NCBI RefSeq assembly: GCF_026191115.1
Contig: NZ_JAPHOT010000001.1
Location: 1,927,501 to 1,991,500 of the forward strand
DNA: 64,000 nucleotides
Reading direction: 5' to 3'
DNA from: Legionella sp. PATHC035
GTDB taxonomy: Bacteria; Pseudomonadota; Gammaproteobacteria; Legionellales; Legionellaceae
The notes under the pieces are model-generated. The model was not told where the DNA came from and did no database searches. It saw only the letters and a list, made by a program, of their open reading frames with translations. The position numbers and the translations under genes are program-made. Below, in pieces: positions 36,314 through 45,881 of the stretch (its first letter is position 1; each line of letters begins with the position of its first letter).

Positions 36314-38812
36314 TTATAGACTATTACTAAACGATTCTTCTCGAGAGCTAGGTGGTTGAGCAACACCATTTTTATCAGCCTCGGATGATACCTTTTTATC
36401 TACGACAACACTACTAGTTCTTCTCAGAGGAGGCGCTTCCACTTTCGCAACTTTAGTTGCTTTCACGCCAACAGCTGGGTTACTTATATATTCTGCAAAA
36501 GTAACTTTACCATATGCGCCCTTACGTAAACTGGACAAATCTTTTGCCAATCGCTGTTCTTCTGGCGTTTCTGCAACATGAGAAAGAACACCGGAGCGAG
36601 CGTTAAGGAATGTGCCGCGCACCTCGTCATCACTGGTTCCAGGCGTTCCTGTCGCATTTTCCGCAGAGGCATGTTTAGTCCGAGTACTTCCATACTCACT
36701 ATAAACTCGAGCTTTTTCCGTTGGAGAATCGTTATAACTGATGATTTTTCCTTCTTGTGCAAATTGCTTTTTCATCATTACACGTTGCTCAGCTTGCTCC
36801 AATGCTCTATCGGCCGAACTCATGCAGCCACCTCTTAAGCTTCCTAAGCTTTCAGCCAAAATGCCTTCATAAGTACTCTTATACATTTCCCGTCGATCAT
36901 CCCGATGTTTAATCCACTGTGGCAGACTAAAGGGCAGCGTAATGAGACCAGCAACAGCCTTTAATCCCACTGCAGCTACTGTCATAGTACCGCGTACAAC
37001 CCAATCGATCACATGGCCTAAAATAGGAACTTGACGTACATAGTCGCGAGTGAAATTGGCAATATTACGACGGGCTGAACCTAACCAGGTTTCATGAACC
37101 GTGCACTTTAATTCGACTGCAGCCTGTGCACTTAAGGCGATATTTTCCCTGACATCTTTTGGCAACCCCTTAAATGACCCATTATCGTCTCTTAACTCGT
37201 TTGTGAGCCCCTTAAGAGCATTTTTAACTTTTTCGCCACGAAATTTAAAGGGGGTAACCAACGAATGATCGCGAGAATTTAAAAAATCTATGACATGAGT
37301 TAAGTCATTATTCGCGCCAGGATATTTCTCCCGGACTTTAGCAAACATATTAACGGCATTGCCAATAAGCTGACGGGCATCGTTATAGTCATTATTTCTG
37401 ACGCGGGTGCGTGCACTCCACATATTGATACCATTGTTGGTTTCTAATAAATCAATATTAACTTTTTGCCAATCATCAGAAATTTCGTCATACTCTGCAA
37501 ACTTATTCGATATGAATTTGATCTCACCAGTCTCCTTGTTCCTTAAAATAGTACTGTTTTCTAGCATCCTGCGGACTGCAGCATTTGCCTCTGTTTTAGA
37601 ATCAATAACCGATGCTTGCATTTTTGAGGCTTTTGCTTTGGATTGATCAGGGGAAAAAGTAACTTCATCACCAATTAGCGTTTGGTGCAAAATAGTGTAT
37701 GGAATAGGATCATCACCTATAATTGTCCCCCATTTTTCCATGAAACTATTTAATCCTGATTCTAACCGCGCTTTAGTGACTAATTGCAAATGGTTCCAAT
37801 CCGTAACCTCTTGACGACTCTTGGTATCACCAACACCTAAAGGCTCGGTTACAGCTACACGTTCATGAGAACTGAGATGGCTCACATTACCATCCTTATC
37901 AATAATGATATCAGTGCAATCAAAAGCATTAGCAGGGTTTGGTGTATAACGAGACATGGGTGTAGAAGATTGTTTCTTCAATTGCTGCAAATTCTCAGTC
38001 AGAAATTGCTCGAACCATTTCCCACCGCCAACTGCTGTTGTTAGTTTTTGTTTCCAAGGTTGCGTACCATCCCAAAAGTTAATCGCTTCCTCGGTCTCAG
38101 AATCAGTGCGTTTGAATTCTGCCGCACCAAATTCCATTGGCTTGGCATAGCGTAACACTTGTACCTCATCCTCTTGTGCCATACCTTTCTTATCGATGAC
38201 GCATATTGGCATAGAAATATCTTTTTTCCAGAGAAAATCACGAACAAAGTTAATGGCCTCAATCGCTTCCTTTTTCTTTCCTACAACATTACGTTTAACT
38301 AACAGATCTACTAGAGCGCCATTAAAACGAGCCAACTCTTTTCGCGCGTTTTCCATTCCTTCTGCTTGATCTTCATTATCACGATGAACCTTCATATTGC
38401 TCTGGAATTTATTGAGTAACTCAGTCAAATCTTGCAAAGCAGGATCTCGAGCCCCGAGCATTGCCTCAATAGAAGGCTTATCATATTTTAAAATTTCTGT
38501 CACTGCCCGAGCTGAATCTAGACCGCGAGCAAAGATATCATCAACATCACTCTCGATATTTTTATCTGAACGAGGGTAAACACGAACCTTTTCATTCTCA
38601 AAATCAACCACTTTCGTCTTACGATTAAGACTTTCCAGTCGCAAGTCTCTTAATTTTGTTTGTAATCCATCATGTGGCGACTCTCCTTGAATAGATTGCA
38701 CCCATTCTGGCTTCCTGGTGATTGCATCATCCCATGTTCTGCTAGTTTCAACAAAATCAAGATCCTTGGTAGCATCATGAAGTTTCTTTGCTTGTGCTTT
38801 AGTTAATGGCAT
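36314..38812 (-). CDS. Candidate CX5R phosphatase, SopB/SidF-like effector candidate
   Basis: An 832-aa protein. Residues 663-669 (C-MSSAD-R in LRGGCMSSADRALEQAE) fit the CX5R phosphatase signature and keep the C-x-S-x-x-D-R pattern of CKSGKDR in SopB, SidF and SidP. Other landmarks in the same order as SopB are PYTILHQTLIG (370-380), NNGINMWSARTRV (459-471) and, after CX5R, ENATGTPG, like NTGGAG. These enzymes dephosphorylate phosphoinositides or inositol phosphates on host vacuoles. A hydrophobic stretch (about 597-630) precedes the motif. The tail SSREESFSNSL is an E-block-like export signal. The lysine usually at position 2 of the loop is replaced by methionine, so activity may differ or be lost. 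Confidence 0.5.
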   Translation of the reverse strand: MPLTKAQAKKLHDATKDLDFVETSRTWDDAITRKPEWVQSIQGESPHDGLQTKLRDLRLESLNRKTKVVDFENEKVRVYPRSDKNIESDVDDIFARGLDSARAVTEILKYDKPSIEAMLGARDPALQDLTELLNKFQSNMKVHRDNEDQAEGMENARKELARFNGALVDLLVKRNVVGKKKEAIEAINFVRDFLWKKDISMPICVIDKKGMAQEDEVQVLRYAKPMEFGAAEFKRTDSETEEAINFWDGTQPWKQKLTTAVGGGKWFEQFLTENLQQLKKQSSTPMSRYTPNPANAFDCTDIIIDKDGNVSHLSSHERVAVTEPLGVGDTKSRQEVTDWNHLQLVTKARLESGLNSFMEKWGTIIGDDPIPYTILHQTLIGDEVTFSPDQSKAKASKMQASVIDSKTEANAAVRRMLENSTILRNKETGEIKFISNKFAEYDEISDDWQKVNIDLLETNNGINMWSARTRVRNNDYNDARQLIGNAVNMFAKVREKYPGANNDLTHVIDFLNSRDHSLVTPFKFRGEKVKNALKGLTNELRDDNGSFKGLPKDVRENIALSAQAAVELKCTVHETWLGSARRNIANFTRDYVRQVPILGHVIDWVVRGTMTVAAVGLKAVAGLITLPFSLPQWIKHRDDRREMYKSTYEGILAESLGSLRGGCMSSADRALEQAEQRVMMKKQFAQEGKIISYNDSPTEKARVYSEYGSTRTKHASAENATGTPGTSDDEVRGTFLNARSGVLSHVAETPEEQRLAKDLSSLRKGAYGKVTFAEYISNPAVGVKATKVAKVEAPPLRRTSSVVVDKKVSSEADKNGVAQPPSSREESFSNSL

Positions 38813-39138
38813 GACTTTTCGTCTAATTAAATTTCATCTTGTATAAACTATAGCATAAATTTATTAACAAATTATTACGAAGGAAAGTGCTCTAGTTAGC
38901 GCGAATATGCCTCAAATTACCTATTGTCTAAGTTCCTCTTAATTCAGAAATGCAAGCATTTTGAACGATCATGGCTATAGACATTTTATCTTAACAATTG
39001 ATTAATAAGATGGAGGTCCAAATTACACCGCTATTCATGTAAAATAGAATGTAAAAACGTAGCCTGGGTGCAGCGCAGCGGAACCCAGGCTACAATATAA
39101 AATGAGGAAAACATTTATTCCAAAGACATTTGAAATAC
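38813..39138. other. Gap of 326 bases with a dispersed repeat
   Basis: This AT-rich stretch is the 5' region of the 832-aa gene and the 3' region of the efflux permease gene, both on the minus strand. No gene is supported. It holds a compact palindrome at 39059-39093. I saw no confident promoter. Confidence 0.6.
39059..39096. repeat. Dispersed CCTGGGT palindromic repeat, compact copy
   Basis: GTAGCCTGGGT (39059-39069) pairs perfectly with ACCCAGGCTAC (39083-39093) around GCAGCGCAGCGGA, followed by AAT. Related copies lie at 36223-36287 and 51544-51579. It may also end the permease transcript. Confidence 0.75.
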
Positions 39139-42100
39139 CTAAAGCCCAGCTTCTTTCAAATTTGCGGTATTGGCATTCTTCTTCGCTTTTCTTTTTTCTT
39201 GCCAAGTCACCAGCATGACAAAGAATGCAGGTACAAAGACCACCGCCAGGCAGGTTGAGGCCAACATCCCGCTGCACACGGCGATACCAATCGAGCGCCG
39301 GGCATTGGCACCGGCGCCGGTAGCGAATACCAAGGGCATCACCCCGAGGATAAATGCAAAAGAGGTCATCAAAATAGGACGAAAACGGGTTTTCGCGCCA
39401 ATTACCGCGGCTTCCATGATGGACTTATTATGCAGCTCATGTTCTTCTCGTGCCACCTCAACAATCAAAATGGCATTCTTCGCCGCTAATGCAATCAGCA
39501 GTAATATCCCGATTTGGGTGTACATATTATTGGAAAGTCCCAAAGCGGATAGGGCAAAGACGGTTCCAATCAAGGCTAGAGGCACGCTTAACAAAATCGC
39601 TGCCGGGGCAATCCAATTTTCATATTGGCCCGCCAAAATCATATACACCAAAACAAGCGACAAGATAAAAATATAATAACTCATATTTCCCGCAATCTTT
39701 TCCTGATAGGCAGTACTCGTCCATTCGTAAGATATCCCTGCGGGTAATACCTCTTTAGCAACCCGCTCCATCGCCTGCATGGCTTGACCCGAACTGTACC
39801 CTTGCGCGGCCATGCCATAAATATTACTGGAAGGATATAAATTATAAAGAGAAATAATGGGTGGCCCAACAGTAGGTGACATATCGGTCAGTGTACCCAA
39901 GGGCACCATTTCACCTGATTTATTTCTAACATAAAAATTACGCACATCGCCAACGGTCATCCGTGAATCGGCATCTGCTTGGACATAGACCTGAAATACC
40001 TGCCCGAATTTTGAAAAAAGGTTTACGTAGGAGGAGCCAAGGTAGGTTTGCAAGGTTTCGGTTGCATCCCCCACAGTAACGCCCAAAGTTTCTGCTTTAA
40101 CTCGATTGATGGGCGCCGCAAGCTGCGGTGCTGAAGCACGAAACGAAGTCCTCAACCGTTGCAATTCCGGTTGTTGGCTTGCATAGAGAATCAACTGGTC
40201 CGTCGCGCTTTGTAATTTGCGATAATCAAATGATCCATCTTGTAATTCAAGTTGCATTTGAAAACCGCCCGAAGTCCCTAACCCTTGAATCGGTGGCGGG
40301 ATCATCACCAGCACTTTAGCGCCCAAAGTTTTCTCTGCAATCGCATTCATTTTTTTGTAAAGGGAAAGCAAATCTTCGTCTTTACCGCGCACACTCCAAT
40401 CTTTAAACATCACATAAAGAACGCCGCCATTGGCAAGGGGAGCACTATTATCCAAAAGCGAAATTCCATCAATGGTGATGACGTTTTCTATACCACCAAT
40501 TTTAGAGACTTGATCACTTAAATCATGTAACAATGCCTCTGTTCGCCCTAAACTGGCCCCATCAGGTAATTGGACGTTCATCATCGCATAACCTTGGTCT
40601 TCCATGGGTATAAATCCTGTAGGGACCCGGCTCAGACCGATAATCGCCAAGACGACAAGGGCTATACCAATAAGGCATACGGTTTTATTTTTATGAACAA
40701 GTCGGTCGATAAAGCCAATGTAGTTATTTTCTATAGGATAATAATATTTATCGAATAAACGGAAAATAAAGTTTTTCTCTTTCTGGGTGTCAACGGGTTT
40801 AAGCCACAAAGCACATTGAGTGGGTTTTAAAGTCATGGCGTTAATCGCGCTGATAAATGCGGTAGCCGCAATAACCAGTGCAAACTGGGCATACATCGCG
40901 CCAGTTAATCCTGGCATGAACCCCGCAGGCACAAATACTGCCATTAATACCAGCGTAATTCCAATAATTGGTCCCATTAACTCCGTCATTGCATTAATTG
41001 CTGATTGTTTGGGCGAGGTGCCACGCTCGATATGCTGGGTTACGCCTTCGACAATCACAATCGCGTCATCAACCACAATTCCGATGGCTAAAACCAAGGC
41101 AAATAAGGTTAATAAGTTGATGGAATAATGGAGTATGAACATGGCAAAAAATGCACCTATGATGGTCACAGGCACGGTGGTAGTAGGTACCAAAGTAGCG
41201 CGGGCGTTTTGTAAGAACAGCAGAATTACGACTAAAACCAAGATACCTGCTTCGAATAGGGTTTTGTACACCTCGTCAACAGATGCTTTTACGAAAATGG
41301 TGGTGTCAAATGGAATCGAATACTCCATCCCTGCAGGAAATTTTTTTGCCATTTTGGCTACGGCATTACGCACCTCATTGGCGACTTGCAGGGCGTTGGC
41401 CCCTGGCAATTGATAAATACCAATTGCCGCCGTCGGTTTATTATTCAATTTTGCGAGTTGGCTGTAGCTATTTGAGCCTAACTCCACACGACCCACGTCA
41501 CGAATGCGTACGATTTGCGCGCTACTGCTTGCATTAGCGCTTTGATTTGGTGTTTGGGCAACTGTTTTCACAATGATGTTTTCAAATTCACTGACATCAG
41601 CAAGTTGTCCTGGTACATTCACGGTAAATTGATAAGGTTGTTTCCCTACCGCGGGTGGTGCGGCAATTTGTCCAGAAGAAACCTCTTGGTTTTGATGGCT
41701 AATGGCCTGCAAGACATCACTGGGATTGAGGGAGTAGGCCAACATTTTTCTAGGATCCAGCCAAACGCGCATTGCATAAGTACCCGTTCCAAAAATAATC
41801 ACATTACCTACGCCAGGCAAGCGCGACAACTCATCTTGCATGTTAATTGCAGCGTAGTTATCAAGGAACAATCCATCGTACTCACCATTTTTGGAGGTTA
41901 GGGTAATAAATTGCAAAATCGCAGTCGATTTCTGCTGTACCACCACTCCTTGTTTTTGCACTGACTCGGGTAATTGTGCCATAGCCGCTTGCACCCGATT
42001 TTGTACCAATACTTGTGCAAAATTAAGATCCGTACCGATAGAAAAGGTAACAATAAGCGTATAAGCCCCACTATCGGTGCTGGTAGATTGCATATACAAC

Positions 42101-42327
42101 ATGTTTTCCACCCCATTCACTTGCTGTTCAATGGGCAAAGCGACGGTTTTGATGAGTGTTTTCGCATCAGCGCCAGGATAGGTGGTGGTCACCTGAATGG
42201 TGGGGGGCACAATAGCAGGATATTGAGAGACAGGTAGTGCAATAATGGCTACCAATCCCAGCAGCACTATGAGTAGCGCAATAACGTTTGCCAATATAGG
42301 CCGCTCAATAAAAAATTTTGAAATCAT
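39139..42327 (-). CDS. RND multidrug efflux permease (AcrB/MexB family, HAE1)
   Basis: A 1062-aa inner-membrane proton/drug antiporter. The start MISKFFIERPILANVIALLI, the porter-domain opening YPAIVPPTIQVTTTYPGA and the TM4 pair in AIGIVVDDAIVIVEG (two aspartates of the proton relay) identify HAE1-type RND pumps. Length and the two-fold layout of twelve helices and large loops are normal. It is the last gene of a three-gene unit, after the adaptor and the outer membrane gene. A dispersed repeat fills part of the gap to the adaptor gene. Substrates cannot be deduced. Confidence 0.95.
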   Translation of the reverse strand: MISKFFIERPILANVIALLIVLLGLVAIIALPVSQYPAIVPPTIQVTTTYPGADAKTLIKTVALPIEQQVNGVENMLYMQSTSTDSGAYTLIVTFSIGTDLNFAQVLVQNRVQAAMAQLPESVQKQGVVVQQKSTAILQFITLTSKNGEYDGLFLDNYAAINMQDELSRLPGVGNVIIFGTGTYAMRVWLDPRKMLAYSLNPSDVLQAISHQNQEVSSGQIAAPPAVGKQPYQFTVNVPGQLADVSEFENIIVKTVAQTPNQSANASSSAQIVRIRDVGRVELGSNSYSQLAKLNNKPTAAIGIYQLPGANALQVANEVRNAVAKMAKKFPAGMEYSIPFDTTIFVKASVDEVYKTLFEAGILVLVVILLFLQNARATLVPTTTVPVTIIGAFFAMFILHYSINLLTLFALVLAIGIVVDDAIVIVEGVTQHIERGTSPKQSAINAMTELMGPIIGITLVLMAVFVPAGFMPGLTGAMYAQFALVIAATAFISAINAMTLKPTQCALWLKPVDTQKEKNFIFRLFDKYYYPIENNYIGFIDRLVHKNKTVCLIGIALVVLAIIGLSRVPTGFIPMEDQGYAMMNVQLPDGASLGRTEALLHDLSDQVSKIGGIENVITIDGISLLDNSAPLANGGVLYVMFKDWSVRGKDEDLLSLYKKMNAIAEKTLGAKVLVMIPPPIQGLGTSGGFQMQLELQDGSFDYRKLQSATDQLILYASQQPELQRLRTSFRASAPQLAAPINRVKAETLGVTVGDATETLQTYLGSSYVNLFSKFGQVFQVYVQADADSRMTVGDVRNFYVRNKSGEMVPLGTLTDMSPTVGPPIISLYNLYPSSNIYGMAAQGYSSGQAMQAMERVAKEVLPAGISYEWTSTAYQEKIAGNMSYYIFILSLVLVYMILAGQYENWIAPAAILLSVPLALIGTVFALSALGLSNNMYTQIGILLLIALAAKNAILIVEVAREEHELHNKSIMEAAVIGAKTRFRPILMTSFAFILGVMPLVFATGAGANARRSIGIAVCSGMLASTCLAVVFVPAFFVMLVTWQEKRKAKKNANTANLKEAGL

Positions 42328-42400
42328 TCTGCCGTCTTCTCACTTTTTGTAACAATCCCTGAACCATGCACCACGGCCATTAAGCTAAATACTTTTCCGT

Positions 42401-42499
42401 CGCCCCTTGGGAAAGAGGTGCCCGTCAGGGCGGATAAAGGTTTAATTGGGCTACGAAACGCTCACCCCTGCCCCTCTCCCACGAGCGAGAGAAGGGGTT
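42401..42499. repeat. Dispersed ~100-bp palindromic repeat, copy C
   Basis: CGCCCCTTGGGAAAGAGGTG, then CCCGTCAGGGCGGATAAAGG, a short core, CTCACCCCTGCCCCTCTCCC and a closing GAGAGAAGGGG. This is the same order of blocks as at 6374-6470. It sits between the RND adaptor and permease genes. Confidence 0.7.
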
Positions 42500-42535
42500 C
42501 TTAACTTAGCGGCCGTGGAACGACACATACCTCAA

Positions 42536-43771
42536 TTAATGCTTGGCTTCTTTATGTTCTTGGTCTTGATCATCTTTCGTTGGTACAGCCTGTTGCCGAG
42601 GCTCCACTTTATTTCCAGGAGTCGCATATTGCAGGCCATCGATAATTACCTGGTCTTGAGCATCAAGTCCCGTAGCGATCCCACGCATTCCATTCTCTAC
42701 ACTACCTAAAGTGACTCGCTTCAATACGACGAGATGGTTCGTATCGACAGTTAAGACATAAGCGCCGATTTGATCGTAAAGAATCGCGGAATCAGGCACT
42801 GTTAATTGCTTTTTGGGTTTGGATATCGCTACACGTACCTGCACAAAGAGTCCTGGTACAAAAATATAATCTTTATTTTGCAAAAGGGCACGCAGCTCCA
42901 TTGTTCCCGTAGATGCATTAAGGCCTGTATTCACAAAATCAAGTGTTGCCTTGTACTTGAAGGTTGTATCGCCTTGTAAGCTCACGTCAACCGGAATTTT
43001 GTTAATATCTTTTGGTTTAAATCCACTCGCACGCGCAGCAGCACGCAATTTGATTAAATCAATTTCATTTAGATTAAAGTAAACATAGATAGGATCAATC
43101 TGCTCTATGGTAGCTAAATTCGTGGCTTCGCCGTGGCCTACAAGATTACCAACATCAACCAAATGTCGACCAATTCGGCCATCAAATGGGGCTGAAATAT
43201 GGGTATAACCGTAATTAATGGCCGCATTGATTTCTTCGGCTTCTGCTTTATCCAATTCGGCAGCAATTTCTAACGTTTTGGCATACCATTTTTCGACTTC
43301 ATTGAGCGAGGTAGCGTGTTCTTTATACATACGCTGTTGGCGTGCGTACTCTGATTTATTGTACACCAGCGAGGCCTTTGTGGCGGCAACAGTTGCCTTA
43401 GCAGCCCTAAGTTTTTCAAAATACGGCTCGGGTTGAATGACAAAAAGCTCTTTTCCTTTTTTAACAAATGTTCCATCAACAAACTCTATGGAATCAAGAT
43501 AGCCTTCAACACGAGCGACCAGATTAACTGAATTATAAGCTACCGTATTTCCTGTTTGGGTCACATATTCGGCCATTTCTGCCGGTATTGGTTTTTGCAC
43601 AACTACTGGCGGCGGCGGGATCGTTGGAACATTACTTTTGCCAAAAAAATGCACCATCAAATAGATGAGAAGTAAAACAGCAACAGCTATCCCTGCCATT
43701 TTGACCGATTTAGAATCTTTATAGTTCATACCTGATACCATTTTATTTATTCCCAAATTTCCTTTCTCCAT
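42536..43771 (-). CDS. RND efflux periplasmic adaptor (AcrA/MexA family)
   Basis: A membrane-fusion protein that bridges the permease and the outer-membrane channel. It has an N-terminal membrane anchor (about 26-42, AGIAVAVLLLIYLMVHFF), a lipoyl-like half (GYLDSIEFVDGTFVKKGKEL), a coiled-coil hairpin (about 110-180), and a second lipoyl half (ISAPFDGRIGRHLVDVGNLV). No lipobox is seen, so it is anchored by the N-terminal helix. Possible starts are ATGs at 43771, 43741 and 43729; none has a decisive ribosome binding site. The final residues are strongly charged (DQDQEHKEAKH). Confidence 0.93.
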   Translation of the reverse strand: MEKGNLGINKMVSGMNYKDSKSVKMAGIAVAVLLLIYLMVHFFGKSNVPTIPPPPVVVQKPIPAEMAEYVTQTGNTVAYNSVNLVARVEGYLDSIEFVDGTFVKKGKELFVIQPEPYFEKLRAAKATVAATKASLVYNKSEYARQQRMYKEHATSLNEVEKWYAKTLEIAAELDKAEAEEINAAINYGYTHISAPFDGRIGRHLVDVGNLVGHGEATNLATIEQIDPIYVYFNLNEIDLIKLRAAARASGFKPKDINKIPVDVSLQGDTTFKYKATLDFVNTGLNASTGTMELRALLQNKDYIFVPGLFVQVRVAISKPKKQLTVPDSAILYDQIGAYVLTVDTNHLVVLKRVTLGSVENGMRGIATGLDAQDQVIIDGLQYATPGNKVEPRQQAVPTKDDQDQEHKEAKH

Positions 43772-43862
43772 TTAAGAAAGAATGGTGTCGTACTGCAAGG
43801 GATAAAGAAACTATTGTTTCATCGGCCCCTCACTTCGACCTTACTGCGATTAAAAGAAAATA

Positions 43863-43964
43863 TCCCTTCCTCTCCAGAGGGAGCAGGCGTCAGGACGGAT
43901 GAAGGTATTGAGTATGGCCAATGCCCCTCACCTCCGCCTCTCTCCCGACAATGGGAGAGGGGAT
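43863..43964. repeat. Dispersed ~100-bp palindromic repeat, copy D
   Basis: TCCCTTCCTCTCCAGAGGGA, GGCGTCAGGACGGATGAAGG, a TATTGAGTATGGCCAAT core, CCCCTCACC, and CTCTCCC pairing with GGGAGAGG. Same block order as copies A and C. It lies between the outer-membrane gene and the adaptor gene. Confidence 0.7.
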
Positions 43965-43992
43965 ATTTTTTTCCTCCATCCAGGTAAGTGTT

Positions 43993-44055
43993 TCTACCAC
44001 TTAGGCAAATTGCTCTACCACCTGGGTAAACTCCTCTACCACTTAGGCAAATAAA
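43993..44055 (-). repeat. Three 21-bp tandem repeats over the stop codon of the outer-membrane gene
   Basis: Units start at 43993, 44014 and 44035, each beginning TCTACCAC on the plus strand. Read on the minus strand and in frame, each encodes L-P-(K/R)-W-stop. The true stop is in the third unit by coordinate, and the other two lie just downstream of it. Confidence 0.85.
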
Positions 44056-45592
44056 GTTCTTTTATCCTTTCTTTCTTAGTTCGAGGTGCTTCGTGATTTT
44101 GTTGTTTGAGCAAAGTACCCCAGTTGGTTCGTGCTGCCATTTCCGCTTTAATTTGTTGTGGTACCACATCATGAGTACCGCGGATTTCCCAACCACCGCC
44201 AAGTGCACGATAAAGAGCGACTAATGCCTGGGGAATATTCGCTTGCGCATTCACCAACGAAGTCTGCACACTTAATTGTTGCTGCTCGGCATTAAGCACC
44301 GGTGTAAAATCTGTTTCGCCGTTAATGTAACGAATTATTGCGAGTTTCAACGTTTTGATTGCAGCAGCGTTTGCTTGCGTTAAGGAGCGCTCCGCTTTTT
44401 TGGCTTCAATGTAGGCGGTAATATTATTTTGCACTTCTTGCTGTGCCTTTAGAACCAGATTGACATAATTTAATACGGATTGCTGGAATACGGCATCTTG
44501 TGCCCGTACCGCGTTGGTGATTTGGCCGTAATTAAGTATTGGCCATGTCAGCGTTGGTCCGGCAGTTATAGAGCGATTTGACCAATTAAAGAGATCGGCA
44601 AGGGAGTTTGACCCGATATTGTTTGAAGAAAAAACAAACGTCCCATTTAAAGAAAAAGATGGAAAAAGATTGGCTTTAGTTGCGCCGATTTTGGCCGATT
44701 GTGCTATCGCATCCAAACGTGCTTGATGAATGTCCGGTCGACGCGCTAATGTTTCTTTAGGAATTCCAACCGCTATCGTTGAAGGTGCTTTAGGAATCCC
44801 TTTACTTTTCCTAAGTTGTCCATCAACTCCGTTAGGCACCGTCCCTAATAAAAGCGCCATTGCATTCCTTTGTTGCTCTAAACTATTTACCAATGGCGGC
44901 AGAGACGCTTCGGTCTGTGAAAGCTCTGTCTGCGCTTGCTCCACATCAATCAGGTTAGTTTGTCCTGCATTATACCGAGCCTTGGCTATTTTTAGACCTT
45001 CCCGCTGCACCACGATGTTGGCTTTTGTTACCTTGATTTGCGCTTCATAAGTACGGATTTGGATGTAGGTGCTGGCAACGTCGGCAGTAAGAGTGACCAG
45101 CGCATTATCATAAGCAGCTAGAGAAGATAAAAATGTCGCATCATTAGCCTGGATAGCCCGGCGATATTTACCCCAAAAATCTATTTCCCAATTCGCAGTA
45201 AAACCGAGCGAAGCGGTTTCAAAGGTTGAAGGTAAAATCGTTTGCAGCTCACCGCCACCAATTTCGTAGTAAGTGAAGTTACCGGTTGCAGCCTGTTGTT
45301 GCGGATACAACAGACCAACTGACTGAGCCAATAGTGCCCGAGTTTGCAAAACCCTTACGCCAGCAATTTGTACTGACAGATTATTGTGATAACCTTGATT
45401 AATTAATGAAGTAAGTACTGGATCATGAAAAACTTGCCACCATTTTATTGTTTTAAATGGTGCTTCTTTTACGGAGGCATCCCTTATTGGCCAATGTGCA
45501 GCAACCGGTTTTTTCGGCTCTTTATAATTAGGGCCCACCATAAAACAGGCGCTCAGTAGCAAACAAGCAACAAAGGTAAAAATTTTTAACAT
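44036..45592 (-). CDS. RND efflux outer membrane lipoprotein (NodT/OprM family)
   Basis: A 518-aa outer-membrane channel protein. The ATG at 45592 gives a lipoprotein signal, MLKIFTFVACLLLSAC, with a lipobox cysteine at 16; the longer frame to 45628 has no signal. GPNYKEPKKP follows, as is usual in this family. The two OEP repeats contain helices such as YEAQIKVTKANIVVQREGL, and the second repeats this pattern. It lies first in the unit, upstream of the adaptor and permease genes, whereas the order is usually adaptor, permease, channel. Confidence 0.93.
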   Translation of the reverse strand: MLKIFTFVACLLLSACFMVGPNYKEPKKPVAAHWPIRDASVKEAPFKTIKWWQVFHDPVLTSLINQGYHNNLSVQIAGVRVLQTRALLAQSVGLLYPQQQAATGNFTYYEIGGGELQTILPSTFETASLGFTANWEIDFWGKYRRAIQANDATFLSSLAAYDNALVTLTADVASTYIQIRTYEAQIKVTKANIVVQREGLKIAKARYNAGQTNLIDVEQAQTELSQTEASLPPLVNSLEQQRNAMALLLGTVPNGVDGQLRKSKGIPKAPSTIAVGIPKETLARRPDIHQARLDAIAQSAKIGATKANLFPSFSLNGTFVFSSNNIGSNSLADLFNWSNRSITAGPTLTWPILNYGQITNAVRAQDAVFQQSVLNYVNLVLKAQQEVQNNITAYIEAKKAERSLTQANAAAIKTLKLAIIRYINGETDFTPVLNAEQQQLSVQTSLVNAQANIPQALVALYRALGGGWEIRGTHDVVPQQIKAEMAARTNWGTLLKQQNHEAPRTKKERIKELYLPKW

Positions 45593-45804
45593 AAGCGCCA
45601 AGATTTCCCTATCTAAACTATTTTCCATTATTGGAAATGATTAGCCATTATTACTACTCAGAACTTTATCACTACTCTAAATTATTTAATAGATCATTGG
45701 TTTAAATATTGGATGAAACGAGGACGTTTTCTCATTGATACGCTTTGCTCAATTTGCTGTAGGCTGCGCCTTGGCCAACAAGAGCTACCTATTTCAGGGT
45801 ATTT

Positions 45805-45830
45805 AAGGCACTGTTGGGCCCAGGCCCAAC
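45805..45830. repeat. GGGCCC repeat, one of two copies
   Basis: TTGGGCCCAGGCCCAACCTTA is related to the reverse complement of the segment at 61316-61340. It is a compact hairpin-forming sequence between the efflux operon and parC. Confidence 0.45.
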
Positions 45831-45881
45831 CTTACTGGATGCTTATTAGCAACAAACTGATGGCAGCCTGTCTTTAAGAGC

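Noticed and set aside
38990..39010. TTAA-rich direct repeats upstream of the 832-aa gene as a possible PmrA-type operator.
   Set aside because: Spacing and sequence do not meet the consensus well and the location is about 180 bases upstream of the start codon.
39170..41900. Several plus-strand reading frames of 60-170 codons antisense to the RND permease gene.
   Set aside because: They mirror codon use of the real gene on the other strand and lack ribosome binding sites.
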